A DNA stretch of 51,578 nucleotides from a virus. The position numbers and the translations under genes were made by a program. A model generated the notes under the pieces. The model did not search any database, was not told the origin of the DNA, and worked only from the letters and a program-made list of their open reading frames with translations. This document shows positions 51,287 through 51,578 of this stretch, piece after piece; within the stretch, counting starts at the first letter, position 1; each line of letters begins with the position of its first letter. The stretch covers positions 1 through 51,578 of the IMG/VR virus record IMGVR_UViG_3300034066_001869, one strand, 5' to 3'.

Positions 51287-51578
51287 CAGACTGTATATGG
51301 ATTATTGGGGACGTGGATCGTATAAGAAGCCATTACATCAATAACATTACTCGAGGTGGAGTTGTGCCAGACATAGAGACTATCTCCTTCTTTAAGGATA
51401 AACTTATTGCCTTGGATTACTTCAAAGGCAGTTCCGGCTGGAATACTAACAGCATAAAGGATATAAGCTGAAGTTGTTGAATTAACAACTCTTGCATTTA
51501 CTTCAACAGCGCCGAGAGTCTTATTAGCAATTGTTAATGAAGTCACAAGTGCAAAATTACGTTCAGCCTCGGTGAGTG
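51286..51578 (-). CDS. Small structural-type protein, N-terminus cut by window edge
   Basis: The frame is open to the right edge; 86 residues follow a possible GTG start at 51546, but about ten more codons (including LTEAERNFALV) read through to the edge. Proteins of this type, with a 'sltIaN.t....v.arvv' start, SIPAGTAFEVIQGNKFILKE-like core and 'GDsl.v' turn, usually begin about 20 residues earlier, so the true start probably lies outside the window. The pattern (IPAG ... LKEGDSLYVW ... VMASY) is that of small beta-barrel proteins often annotated as phage neck or decoration proteins. Its stop overlaps the next ATG. The role is tentative. Confidence 0.6.
   Translation of the reverse strand, partial: LTEAERNFALVTSLTIANKTLGAVEVNARVVNSTTSAYILYAVSIPAGTAFEVIQGNKFILKEGDSLYVWHNSTSSNVIDVMASYTIHVPNNPYTV

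Noticed and set aside
51286-51546. Treating the last gene as complete from the GTG at 51546
   Set aside because: The frame stays open to the window edge and similar proteins begin further upstream, so I list it as partial.
1-51578. tRNA genes, integrase, attachment sites or insertion sequences
   Set aside because: I saw no cloverleaf-like sequence, no recombinase or transposase motif, and no terminal inverted repeats with target duplications; short ones could be missed by eye.

Overview
The window is a piece of a tailed-phage (myovirus-like) genome carrying mostly tail, baseplate and fibre genes, and it probably comes from a phage of a cyanobacterium. Phage evidence: a terminase large subunit, a baseplate J-like protein followed by a P2 gpI-like protein, an OB-fold baseplate spike or hub protein, a second hub protein carrying two cell-wall-lysis modules, a fibre ending in an S74 intramolecular chaperone, and about ten giant structural genes packed with overlapping start and stop codons. 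Cyanobacterial evidence: PhoH, a phage sigma factor, and a small protein that closely resembles the cyanobacterial 'Mo-dependent nitrogenase C-terminal' domain family. No portal, capsid, sheath, tube or DNA polymerase gene is visible, and I saw no tRNA, CRISPR array or insertion sequence. Base composition is AT-rich by eye, most strongly in the tail genes from 9.5 to 19 kb.

Layout. (1) Minus strand, 9478 down to 1: a fibre-attachment-like protein, a 1667-residue S74 fibre, a 705-residue structural protein with an internal duplication, the nitrogenase-C-like protein, a possible OB-fold single-strand DNA-binding protein, and a partial gene. (2) Plus strand, 9557 to 25545: a tightly coupled baseplate and fibre series (LysM-like?, J-like, gpI-like, two fibre or structural proteins, a small protein, OB-fold hub), then terminase, a thioredoxin-like protein, a sigma factor and an HNH-like protein. 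(3) Minus strand, 30590 down to 25547: a nucleotide kinase, a 240-residue structural-type protein, the hub/lysin and a lysine-tailed protein. (4) Plus strand, 30732 to 36128: a fibre-type protein, phoH behind a structured leader, and a 1139-residue protein with a PA14-like segment. (5) Minus strand, right edge down to 36114: two small proteins, a beta-helix tailspike-like protein, two giant paralogues, a leucine-rich-repeat-like protein and a 587-residue structural protein.

Transcription units appear to begin at a recurrent intergenic motif, GTTTAAAG or a one-base variant, mostly 21 to 32 bases from a start codon on the coding strand. The phage's own sigma factor could read it. The first genes of these units mostly lack a Shine-Dalgarno sequence, whereas some internal genes have strong ones.

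Observations I rate highest: the nitrogenase-C-like gene inside a fibre operon; an M23 peptidase whose motifs appear in circularly permuted order in the hub/lysin; a nested inverted-repeat structure filling the phoH leader; the recurrent promoter-like motif; and a repeat- and palindrome-rich divergent control region at 30.6 to 30.7 kb. All functional calls come from reading motifs by eye; no database search was run.
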